Shown in pieces: positions 42,203-50,527 of a DNA stretch of 64,000 nucleotides (positions within the stretch are counted from its first letter, which is position 1; each line of letters begins with the position of its first letter). Origin of the DNA: Entamoeba invadens IP1 (Eukaryota; Evosea; Mastigamoebida; Endamoebidae); assembly GCF_000330505.1 (NCBI RefSeq), contig NW_004440445.1, positions 298,646 through 362,645 on the forward strand, in the 5' to 3' direction. The position numbers and the translations under genes are program-made. The notes under the pieces are model-generated. The model did not search any database, was not told the DNA's origin, and saw nothing but the letters and a program-made list of their open reading frames with translations.

Positions 42203-44101
42203 TCACTTATTAATAATGTTATTGATGACAATTTGGTCTTGCTTCTTATTCTCAGGTTTGAGGGGCATAATTTTCTGCAAGTTGATTGTTTTAAAGACAT
42301 ACCCTTTATCAAGTAAGAAGTGTTGTCTCTTCTGTGAAAAGTACATCTCACGAGTGTCTTGTGATGTTAGTGTGTAAAAGTATGCGTTCGCTCGATTAGA
42401 CGCGGCTCCCTTCTTTGCTCTCAAAATTCGACCCAGACGTTGCGCCTCTTGTCTCCTCGACGCGCCATTCGAACTCAATTGAATTGCTACTGACGCATCT
42501 GGCAGATCAATGGACACATCCGCAACACGTGTGAATAGCACGACTTTGTGTTCTCCATTTCTAAACCCATCCAAGATCTTTCTTCTTTTCTCTTCTTGCG
42601 TTTTCCCGTCCATCAAGACGCAATTCAATTTCTTAGAGTAGTAACTTGCAGGTGCAAGATCATCGCAGAAGATAATGACTTTGTCTCCATGTGCTAAGTG
42701 TTGTTTCACAAGGAATTTGCACGCGTCCACCTTATTCGAGTTCATCACAGAAAGTAACCTTCTCTCAATATTCTTCTCCGCACTGACATATTCAGTATAA
42801 AACGACGTTGACATCGGACACAGTATTTCAAAGCATTTCGCCTTTGCAATATACCCTTGATTGGCAAGGTCTTGCCATGACGCTTCATACAACTTTGGCC
42901 CAATCATGAACTCAAGTTCGTTAATGTTCTTATCTTCTCTCACAAGGGTAGCAGTCAATCCCAATTTACATTGCGCCTTAATACCATTACAAAAGTCTCG
43001 AACTCTTTCCGTCGGGGCACTCTGCACTTCATCAAAGATAATCATTCCCCATTCCCTCTTCATTAAGTCATTCACAATCCGCTGGCCGTCATATTGTCGT
43101 GTCCCAGAAAATGAAAGCATCGAATATGTAGTGAACAGAATACACGCATCATCACCAAGTTGTTCCTTTTTGTCGGAAATACACAGCTTGAGAGACTCGG
43201 CCTTCACAGTAGACCACCGCAAAAATTCATTTTTCCATTGCAACACACTCTGCGTCGAATTGCCAATCACAACGGCAGACCGTTTGATTTTCATACAAGC
43301 TGCAATAGCAGTCAGTGTCTTCCCAGAACCACACGGCAACACAATGATCCCACTCCGCGCTATTTCATTGTCAAACATTTGTTGAAGTGCTTTTGCCTGA
43401 TGCGGATGAAGACAATCACTCCGAAGTTCTCCAAAGAGTTCTTTCTGTTTGTCCTTCAAGAAGTGGTACTCCTCATAAATGCGTGTATTCCTCTTTTTCT
43501 TTTTACACCTCTTCTTCAACTTGAATACACACTCCGGCTTTATCTCGACAATGCAGACACTCCGATTTAAGTCAAGGTCTTTGTATAAGTCCTCTCCTTC
43601 CTTCACTTCGGTGATACTCGAGTTGCAGTACGTCTTGATCTTTTCATCCAACACGTTTTTAAGTTGGTCCTCCGTTTCCGCTTGAAGGTAATACTTCCCA
43701 TTGATCAACACAAGGCGGAGATTCTGATTCTTCTCTCCAACTTGTCGAATTTGACTCTTCACATTGTCTGGAAGAATGTTTTTGGAATACTTGTCCAGTG
43801 AGATGATTAACTCCTCAGGTGTCATCCCAAAGGAAAACGCTGTCATGATTGAGTTGTCGGTCAGTCGGTATTCATGAATGTATTTCAGACGACTAGCAGC
43901 TTCAGCTACACGATTCAGTAATTCACTCACTTCATCAAATAAATCACTCGACGTCTCGACAAAAATACGCGACTGCGTACACACCCACATCGGAAGTTCT
44001 AAATGATTGGCTTTAAGCTTCATGTCCGACTCAACAAAACCAGTCTCGACCCCATCTATGTCTTCACTACTTGCTTCGTCGTCATCCCTTTTCTTTGACA
44101 T
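42203..44101 (-). CDS. TFIIH helicase subunit XPB / ERCC3 / Ssl2
   Basis: 632 residues (human 782, with shorter ends here). Superfamily-2 translocase motifs are in order: Walker A PCGSGKT (256-262), motif II DEVQ (357-360), motif III with the XPB-specific RED element LTATLVRED (382-390) and motif VI QRLGRILRAKKG (about 554-565). The N-terminal domain (LELPMWVCTQSRIFVETS) is also XPB-like. Function: ATP-driven DNA translocation for promoter opening by RNA polymerase II and for nucleotide excision repair. The motif II fourth residue is Gln instead of the His usual for XPB. The C-terminal Lys/Ser tail is short. No intron. Confidence 0.93.
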   Translation of the reverse strand: MSKKRDDDEASSEDIDGVETGFVESDMKLKANHLELPMWVCTQSRIFVETSSDLFDEVSELLNRVAEAASRLKYIHEYRLTDNSIMTAFSFGMTPEELIISLDKYSKNILPDNVKSQIRQVGEKNQNLRLVLINGKYYLQAETEDQLKNVLDEKIKTYCNSSITEVKEGEDLYKDLDLNRSVCIVEIKPECVFKLKKRCKKKKRNTRIYEEYHFLKDKQKELFGELRSDCLHPHQAKALQQMFDNEIARSGIIVLPCGSGKTLTAIAACMKIKRSAVVIGNSTQSVLQWKNEFLRWSTVKAESLKLCISDKKEQLGDDACILFTTYSMLSFSGTRQYDGQRIVNDLMKREWGMIIFDEVQSAPTERVRDFCNGIKAQCKLGLTATLVREDKNINELEFMIGPKLYEASWQDLANQGYIAKAKCFEILCPMSTSFYTEYVSAEKNIERRLLSVMNSNKVDACKFLVKQHLAHGDKVIIFCDDLAPASYYSKKLNCVLMDGKTQEEKRRKILDGFRNGEHKVVLFTRVADVSIDLPDASVAIQLSSNGASRRQEAQRLGRILRAKKGAASNRANAYFYTLTSQDTREMYFSQKRQHFLLDKGYVFKTINLQKIMPLKPENKKQDQIVINNIINK

Positions 44102-44413
44102 TTGAGTTTTTTAGATATATGGTTTCGAGTTTTATTATCGAAATTGTTTATGAATTCATAGAAACAAGAATAGAATTTGTACTTCTATCTCTTTCTTTGT
44201 AATTTAATTTATTATATAGTATACAATTGTTATGAATAAAACTGTTGAAGTTTTTTTTTAAAAGCATATTATTAGTTTAATTATAGTTTAATAAAATTAG
44301 ATGAACACCAATCGAATGACAAATTCATTCAATAAAAGAAAACATTATCAAACATTTCATATCATTTAATGTTTTAGATTAATTGGTTCATTTAAAAAAA
44401 ATAAATTAAACCC

Positions 44414-44423
44414 ATTATTTTAG
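44414..44423 (+). repeat. Target-site duplication, left
   Basis: ATTATTTTAG, identical to 44871-44880 on the other side of the inverted-repeat element. Confidence 0.85.
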
Positions 44424-44870
44424 GGGACCTACATTGACCACCACCACCACCACCTTTACCAAAATAAAATATTTGCCGCGAGTGTTTTTTGAAGGAAGTC
44501 CACTTTTCAGCCACTGTTTGTGCGTCCCCATGTCACCCACTTTCCTTGTCCGTACTGTGTGGACGCGGATGTGGTTCCCCCCCCCCGCTTGCGGGGGGGT
44601 CAGGGGGGGATCCGCGCCAAGGGAGGACTTGGAAAGTGAATGAAACGGTGCACAAACAGACTGTTTGGGTGTGTCTTCAGAGCCTTCTTTTCAATGCTCC
44701 GTCTTTCTCGGTTTCCACTGACTCGAGGCGAATTTTCGGCATTTCTTGAATTCGGGAACCAGACCTAATATTATCCCAGTTTCCTATTTACTATAATTTT
44801 AATTTGAATATGATTCGAAATAGAAAAAATAAATCTATTTTTAGAGGTGGTGGTGGTCAATGTAGGTCCC
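44424..44870. mobile_element. Non-autonomous Mutator-like miniature transposon
   Basis: A 447-bp element bounded by perfect 25-bp terminal inverted repeats: GGGACCTACATTGACC followed by ACC repeats at 44424-44448, and the exact inverse at 44846-44870. It is flanked by an identical 10-bp duplication ATTATTTTAG (44414-44423 and 44871-44880). A 9-11 bp target duplication with such ends is typical of Mutator-like elements. The interior has no transposase frame, so it must rely on one elsewhere. Its core is strikingly GC-rich, with a 10-C run, GCTTGC and two 7-G runs inside a hairpin closed by CGCGGAT (44564-44570) and ATCCGCG (44610-44616). Confidence 0.85.
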
Positions 44871-44880
44871 ATTATTTTAG
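44871..44880 (+). repeat. Target-site duplication, right
   Basis: ATTATTTTAG, identical to 44414-44423. Confidence 0.85.
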
Positions 44881-45140
44881 TTAAATAAAACAACTTAACT
44901 TATAATAATAAGTATAATATTTTTATAATATTCAAAACTATAAACAGTTATAGTTCTTCAACTTATAAACAAAATTATATGGAATATATTATAATTAATA
45001 GTATCATAATACTTCTTGAATACAATTTGTCTAATGAAGTACAAAGTTATACTTCAAAGTATAGATGACCTTTAAAAATAGAGAGATAACAACCATTAAA
45101 CCCTTTTAAACAACCAAACTACCTCAGCAATGAGTTACGC

Positions 45141-45464
45141 TTAGAAAAGATCTCCAAATCCGCCGAAGTCCTCTTCTGGCTCGTCTTTTTTCTCTTCTTT
45201 TTGTTCTTCCTTAGTTTCTTCCTTTTTGGTTTCGGCGGCAGCGACTGGGGCAGCGGCGACTGGAGCCGATGAAGCGAAATTGTCAAGGAACTCCTGGATT
45301 TTTTCTGGAGTGAATGCCTTGGCCATGACAGCAACCCATTGGTCCATTTGGACACCAGCGACCTTCAAAACGGCAGTCAAATTCTCGACGTTGATCTCCT
45401 TCTTTGTCTCGTGCAACAAGAGAGCAGCAAATGCAATCGCAAATTGTTTTTGTTGTGCAGACAT
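45141..45464 (-). CDS. 60S acidic ribosomal protein P1
   Basis: 107 residues, the usual size. The helical N-terminal dimerisation domain (about 1-62, including FAIAFAALLLHETKKEINVE and NLTAVLKVAGVQM) matches P1 better than P2. An Ala-rich hinge (APVAAAPVAAAE) and a Glu/Lys tail follow. The conserved P-stalk end, usually DDMGFGLFD, reads EEDFGGFGDLF. It forms the ribosomal stalk that recruits elongation factors. Codon bias matches high expression. TATTTAAAG on the minus strand near 45583-45591 may be the TATA-like element. Confidence 0.93.
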   Translation of the reverse strand: MSAQQKQFAIAFAALLLHETKKEINVENLTAVLKVAGVQMDQWVAVMAKAFTPEKIQEFLDNFASSAPVAAAPVAAAETKKEETKEEQKEEKKDEPEEDFGGFGDLF

Positions 45465-45791
45465 CCGACTCCATTTTCCAGTTTCTTTTCTTTGAAATGG
45501 GGTTGCTTTTCCTCTCTATTGCTTTCTAATTCTTTTTATGGTTTCTTTTTATTAATTCTCTAGTTCTGTCTTGACCTAATTCTTTAAATAGCCATGGTAT
45601 TGCATGGACATATTCTATTATTCTAATACAGTTAATCATTTAAAACAACTATTGATATCCATTATTCTTTCGATCAACAAAAAATGTATAAATAATTAAT
45701 AAATATAGTACAGTTAATTACAACGAATTGAATAGAATAAAAAATCGAAAGAAGTGTATTTAACACTCCAAAAAGTAGAAAACAGGAAACA
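45465..45791. other. Divergent promoter region
   Basis: About 330 bp between the divergent P1 gene and the gene at 45792. It contains a candidate TATA-like element for each: TATTTAAAG (minus, about 45583-45591) and GTATTTAAC (plus, 45756-45764). A short inverted repeat CCATG...CATGG lies near 45592-45607. Confidence 0.5.
45756..45764 (+). promoter_or_regulatory. Putative TATA-like element
   Basis: GTATTTAAC, close to the Entamoeba TATA consensus GTATTTAAA, ending 27 nt before the ATG at 45792. Confidence 0.45.
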
Positions 45792-46982
45792 ATGGAGTTT
45801 CCTTGGAAAATCAGGTATTTTGCAGTTGTTGATTTGGACAAAGTAGTAGAGGAAGGTCATCAAGACGAGAGGATATTATACACTTTTAGAAAGATCGAAG
45901 AGACTGCTGTTGTAGTTTCTTTAAATCATATTGTTTCCTACATCTCTATAATTAAAAATTTCAAGTCTAATGTCTCAACAATTCGAACGAAATGGGTCAC
46001 TACATATGTATCTTATGTCACTCCATCAATATCATATATATTGCAATTGGAACAAGTGAATAAATCGTTTGACATCCACGTCTTGAAGTACTTGAAATTT
46101 ATAGAAGAATCATATAGTCTGACATATGGATACATGTACAATAAAGTGGAAGCTAAAATCACACTTGGAATCTTTTTCCAAATAGTTTTTCAATCGTTTA
46201 AGATTAATGACATATTTTACTCGTTATACTCCATTAAATCATGTGTGGCTGCTCAAAATTCGTTTCTCTTTTTATCAAGTAAAATGAATGTACTTCGAGA
46301 GAAATACAGTACCTTCAAAACGTGTTTTATAGCAAACGAAAAGTCCATTCTATTCACTGAAATGCCTTCACAACACCAACTTAAGTTTTTTCAATTGACA
46401 AGAGGATACACACAACACACTTCCTCGTTATCATCTTTAATGCTCAATAGATGGTTGTTCTCAAAGAAACATTGTCCATTGTATATGGAGGCAAATGCGA
46501 ATGCCCCAGACATTTTCATTGACACTTTCATATCATCACACCCACTTTCAAAAACTTCAAAAGAACGAATTGTATTTCTATTAATATTCAAATCAGAGAA
46601 ACAAGTGGATAACAATTTTTATAAAGATTTCAATATAAAACAAATTGTTGGGATGGTGCACTCTTCCCGGTCTTCCATTGTTTTCACCCCCTCAATTAAC
46701 TCACTGAAATCAACCTTTTTGAACTTCGATGGAAACTTGTTTGTATCCGACTTTCAGTGCAAAATATTCGAAGAATTGTTTCTCCAAACAATGAGAAACA
46801 TTGAATTCACTTACACTTTTAAGAACTGCCAAACACTGTTAATGATATTTGAAAGTCACATTGTCGTTGTGCGAAAAACAAAGAGGAACTTGACTTTACA
46901 GAGATTTGTATTAGATAATATGGAGCAGATCGAGACTGCCATGACCTCCTTTGAAAACTTGTTGTTAACTTCTTTTGTATAA
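45792..46982 (+). CDS. Unknown protein, weak CCZ1/HPS-type longin resemblance
   Basis: 396 residues, one exon, no signal peptide. The N-terminus (IRYFAVVDLDKVVEEGHQDE then RILYTFRKIEE) resembles the first longin strand-loop of CCZ1/Intu/HPS4-family proteins, in which a short acidic loop is followed by a LILFYHP-like strand. The C-terminus has alternating hydrophobic strands (FEYTFKN-like segment, TLLMIFESHIVVVRK) that could be a further longin domain. If correct, the protein would be part of a Rab guanine-exchange complex such as Mon1-Ccz1. The match is by feel and weak; otherwise unknown. Confidence 0.45.
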   Translation: MEFPWKIRYFAVVDLDKVVEEGHQDERILYTFRKIEETAVVVSLNHIVSYISIIKNFKSNVSTIRTKWVTTYVSYVTPSISYILQLEQVNKSFDIHVLKYLKFIEESYSLTYGYMYNKVEAKITLGIFFQIVFQSFKINDIFYSLYSIKSCVAAQNSFLFLSSKMNVLREKYSTFKTCFIANEKSILFTEMPSQHQLKFFQLTRGYTQHTSSLSSLMLNRWLFSKKHCPLYMEANANAPDIFIDTFISSHPLSKTSKERIVFLLIFKSEKQVDNNFYKDFNIKQIVGMVHSSRSSIVFTPSINSLKSTFLNFDGNLFVSDFQCKIFEELFLQTMRNIEFTYTFKNCQTLLMIFESHIVVVRKTKRNLTLQRFVLDNMEQIETAMTSFENLLLTSFV

Positions 46983-47055
46983 TTTACTAGTTACAGATTG
47001 AGTTATTGCTTTTAAATATTTAAAGAAAAGAACAAATAAGACTACATATAATGAA

Positions 47056-48209
47056 TTAATGCTGACAAAATGGATTCATCGGAAGAGGGGTTAAACGATA
47101 ACTATACTGTAACTTCCGTACCTCCATCTGACCCCACACAAAAGGCTCGGATATCTGTAGTAATAAATATTGAATGTCAACATTCTCGTTTATGAAATAT
47201 CTTTCAAAGATAATTTGACAGAGCGTAAACATCGGCTGTGTAAAAACAAAACTCACCATTTCAAAGTGCTTTCGCATGTTGAAAATAAGACGCTTAAAAT
47301 CGTCTAACTGATCAAATCGATACATCCATTCCCGCCTTATTTGAGCTATTTCTACAGAAAACAAAAAGAGTGAACAGAAAAAGTAGTTCTCGGGTTTGGG
47401 ATATGTCGCATTGATCATTTTTAATACTTCGGTAACGTAATTTTCTATATCAAAAGTTGGTGTTATTATAGGAAACTATTCGTTATATATCTTGTGAGTG
47501 TAAAAAAGCAAACCTCTTTGTATGTGGGAAAAGCTTTTTCCATACAAAACTTAAGTCCAACACTTTGTCCCAAAGAGTCTGAACCGATTGCAAATATATA
47601 CTTAATCAAATCCAACGTAACTGCGTCACCGATGTAACGTTGTTTAGGGAGAGTAGGTTCTTTAACGATTGTAACAGGTTTAGGTGGTTTGATCATTTGA
47701 GTGACTTGAGTTTTTTTAGCCTGATGAATCGGCACCTCTCTGATGAGTGGCATAGGTCTAGTATTTTTTGCGTTTTTTGAGTGTTGAGTAAGAGCCATTG
47801 CCGAGTTTTTAAATACAGGTTTTAATATTTCCGTTTTAAGTGAAGGGTATAAGATGAACACGTTATGTTTAGTGAGTAGTTTATGTGAGATAGCGTCTGC
47901 TTCAGCCCCCAGTAATCTTCTGTGTACCCATATCTTTCTAGGGAATGTGACTGATTTGACCCAAAAGACTTCACAGAGTACTGTCTTTCCTGAATGTGTT
48001 ATGAGTGGACTATCTCTTCTACATTGACCATATCCGATGATATTCGATTGGTTGTATCGCTGTAAATAGACTGATGGACATAAGTTAATATCGGATTCTT
48101 CTGCTAACTCCGACCTCACTAAAACAGCCCGACGCACAACTTCAGTACCAAAGTTCACCTCTTGATACGCCAAAATTTTGTGGGGTTGCGAATATTCCAA
48201 ATCAGCCAT
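47056..48209 (-). CDS. Unknown protein, two exons
   Basis: Exon 1 is 48209-47514 and exon 2 is 47475-47056. They join across a 38-nt intron (GTTTGC...TAG) in phase 0 into 371 residues, reading TYKEFPIITPTFDIENYV at the junction. This is the only intron here whose donor departs from GTTTGT, and it is the shortest. The N-terminal ~120 residues look like a compact beta-rich domain (GYGQCRRDSPLITHSG, VLCEVFWVKS). A Lys/Pro-rich linker (about 145-195, with IKPPKPVTIVKEP) and a helical C-terminal half follow. I do not recognise it; a chromatin or transcription role would be speculation. Confidence 0.55.
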
Positions 48210-49174
48210 TCAAAATGTTATTCAGTTCGTTTTTGTTTTTGACTCTCAAACCCTATTTTTGAAAATTGATTTTGTCAATTTTGGCATAAAATCGACTTTT
48301 TCAATTTTATATATATAGAATTATAATTAACATAAATATCTTAGTAATTATGAGATGATGTCAAAGTCATCTTAAAAATCTCGTCGCAGATTCTACGCAA
48401 AGAGTTGTAAAAAACAAAACAGTTTGTTTGGATGAACCAAAAGTGGGTTGTTTGGATCTCAACTAATATCCCGTTTATTACAGAAGAAAATATTTAACTT
48501 AATCAAACGAAGTTTGTATTTTTCATTTAGTTAATTAATGTGACAATACCACTCTCACGATATTGCCAATTTGTTCTAACTACAAAAACTCAAGTAACTA
48601 TTAAAAAAAATTACTTTTGTTTTTGAATATTTTAAACTATAAAAGTATTAATTCGTGAAAAAACAAAGAATAACAAGTTTCATGGCATTTCTTCCATCTT
48701 TTCTTCATAAAAACATTATAGAAAAAAATGCCAAAGTCAATGAGAAATAATTTCGCGACATGGCATGTTAGTGTCCTTTTTCTCAGATTTTCAGGTCGTG
48801 ATTACACTAAATTTCGGGAAATGTCGCCTTAATCCAAAAATGGTTCTTTTTTCTTCTTTGATTCGCTCGAAAATAGCTCATTTCTCATTACATTTATAGT
48901 AAAATAATAGTTGTTTTATAACAAAACTATAATTAAAATATTCCATAATGTTCATTCCCGTTCTATAAAAAACCTCAAAATCATAAACTATAAAGAATAG
49001 TACATCTATAGTTCAAATAACAATGAAATGCAGACAAATTCTATAAAACAACTATAAAATGTATTATACACCCCCTGTAGTTTACCCAATGAAATGAATG
49101 ACACGTTGCACAAACAATGAGAAACAGTGACAGTATAAATTGGAATTTTTAACAATTCATATCACCTTACATTA
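48210..49174. other. Divergent promoter region
   Basis: About 965 bp. It holds the third copy of the 12-mer (48814-48825) and a small inverted repeat AGATGA...TCATCT near 48352-48371. The sequence is less AT-rich than most spacers around 48360-48850. No RNA gene could be established. Confidence 0.45.
48814..48825 (+). promoter_or_regulatory. Recurrent spacer 12-mer, copy 3
   Basis: TCGGGAAATGTC, identical to copies at 8166 and 17325. It lies between divergent genes, about 350 bp before the ATG at 49175 and about 605 bp before the start at 48209. Confidence 0.4.
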
Positions 49175-49468
49175 ATGGCTACACAACAATACTTCTACAT
49201 TTACCCAACAACACAAGAAATGCCCTTGGTCCAACCTCTTCAAGACTTCGAACAGATCAGTGAAGCTGACAAACAAGCCGACCGTATCTCTATGATACTC
49301 TTTTTCTGTGGACTTGTCGTACCTTTCCTCTGGGTCTTCAATTACTTCTATACAAGGGGATGCTACTCAAATGTAGCTAGAAAATACGGAGAAATCTCAA
49401 TTGGCCTTTTCATCTTCTTTGTCTTGGCTGCGCTCTCCATCGGACTCGGCTTCTATTGGTTCTTATAA
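49175..49468 (+). CDS. Small two-pass membrane protein
   Basis: 97 residues. A polar N-terminal ~38 residues with several Gln/Pro/Tyr is followed by two hydrophobic helices (about 39-58, SMILFFCGLVVPFLWVFNYF, and about 74-96, ISIGLFIFFVLAALSIGLGF), with a short loop between holding Cys, Arg and Lys. The layout resembles short two-helix proteins annotated as L18a-like in plants and similar eukaryotic proteins of unknown function. The N-terminal YPTT and PLV motifs could be trafficking signals. Function unknown. Codon use is relatively biased, suggesting appreciable expression. Confidence 0.7.
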   Translation: MATQQYFYIYPTTQEMPLVQPLQDFEQISEADKQADRISMILFFCGLVVPFLWVFNYFYTRGCYSNVARKYGEISIGLFIFFVLAALSIGLGFYWFL

Positions 49469-49634
49469 TTGTATTTTCTATTTTTATAATTCGATCGTTT
49501 TTTAGTTCTTTTATGGTTATTCTACTATATTTTATAATTTCTTTGAAGATTCCATTTGATAGAAGTTCAACTTCTAGTTATTAAATAATAATATTGTTAT
49601 TAATTTAATTACCAATAAAATAAACTATAATCAA

Positions 49635-49859
49635 TCACGAGTAGAAGTGCGTTACGTCGTCACTGGTGACAATGCCGAGCTGTGGTAGAGTATCATAAAG
49701 TTGCTTGATAAACGGTTTGAGAAAGGTGTTGACGTCTGTTGTCTCATGAACTTTTTCGTATCTATTGAGTAACTCGGCTGCGCCTTGGGTTTCAAGACGA
49801 AACCCGTGATACGATAATAACTTTGCCATTTCCCTCACTATTGATTGCTCACTGTTCAT
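49635..49859 (-). CDS. Small helical protein, possible DNA polymerase epsilon B-subunit N-terminal-like domain
   Basis: 74 residues, ATG to stop, with coding-like composition in AT-rich surroundings. The pattern KLLSYHGFRLETQGAAELL, then a helix TFLKPFIKQLYDTL and a final GIVTSDDV resembles the small helical domain at the N-terminus of the polymerase epsilon second subunit (Dpoe2NT): an F-K-x-GF-L start, a helix, then a second helix and a short D-V end. The catalytically inactive phosphoesterase body of that subunit does not follow in this window. It may be a stand-alone protein or an unrelated histone-fold-like domain. Weak assignment. Confidence 0.45.
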   Translation of the reverse strand: MNSEQSIVREMAKLLSYHGFRLETQGAAELLNRYEKVHETTDVNTFLKPFIKQLYDTLPQLGIVTSDDVTHFYS

Positions 49860-50527
49860 ACAAAATGTAAAGTCTGTCTTAAATAGTTCATTTAATTTGT
49901 GTCACAAATTAACAACCAAAAATGTTATTAAAATGTTGTTGTAGATTTTTATTTTTTTTATTACCACAATATTTTTAGTTATTTATAATTCAAATTATGG
50001 TTTATATTTCAATTATTATTAATTTATTAGTTTTTTGATTCAGTAATAAGAGGTTTCCATTCCAAAAAATAACTGCTATCTTTTTTTTTCTTCTTTTTAT
50101 ATGTTGTTTAATTTGTCATAATAACAAATTAAATAAAATATCCACATTTTTTAATAATTTAATAGTAAAATAATATAATATTATTAACTAAAAAATAACA
50201 TATATTTTAATACAATTTTCTGAATTAATGATAATAATATTATTTCCTTCATATTATCTCGACAAAATCTTTTTTTCAATACCATTCTATCAATTTATCA
50301 ACCATATAATTTACCAAAACAAACAGAATGCCAACTTTATTAAAGAAAAAGAAACAATCACAGACTCTACAAATCTAAAGATTATAATAAAACAGCTATA
50401 ACCAATTGTTAAAAAAAGAGTACGCCAAAATGAATTCGAAAAACCTCCACAAAGCAAAAAAGAAAAGGCTTTCTAGTGTTGGAGACGAGTTGAAACAAAC
50501 TCAACACTAAATAATCACAACCAACCG
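49860..50527. other. AT-rich spacer
   Basis: About 670 bp between divergent genes; contains the promoter of the giant CH-domain gene. Nothing specific recognised. Confidence 0.4.

Larger units (their letters stand above)
44102..45140. other. Spacer carrying a transposon insertion
   Basis: About 1.04 kb between XPB and ribosomal protein P1. Apart from the 447-bp mobile element annotated separately, it is AT-rich and featureless. Removing the element and one target copy leaves a spacer of about 580 bp. Confidence 0.6.

Noticed and set aside
44434..44749. Open frames inside the mobile element
   Set aside because: They include the inverted-repeat end (poly-Thr) and the C/G runs; no transposase motif.
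48350..48375. Possible C-box (ATGATG) of a C/D snoRNA
   Set aside because: No matching D box or terminal stem at a suitable distance.
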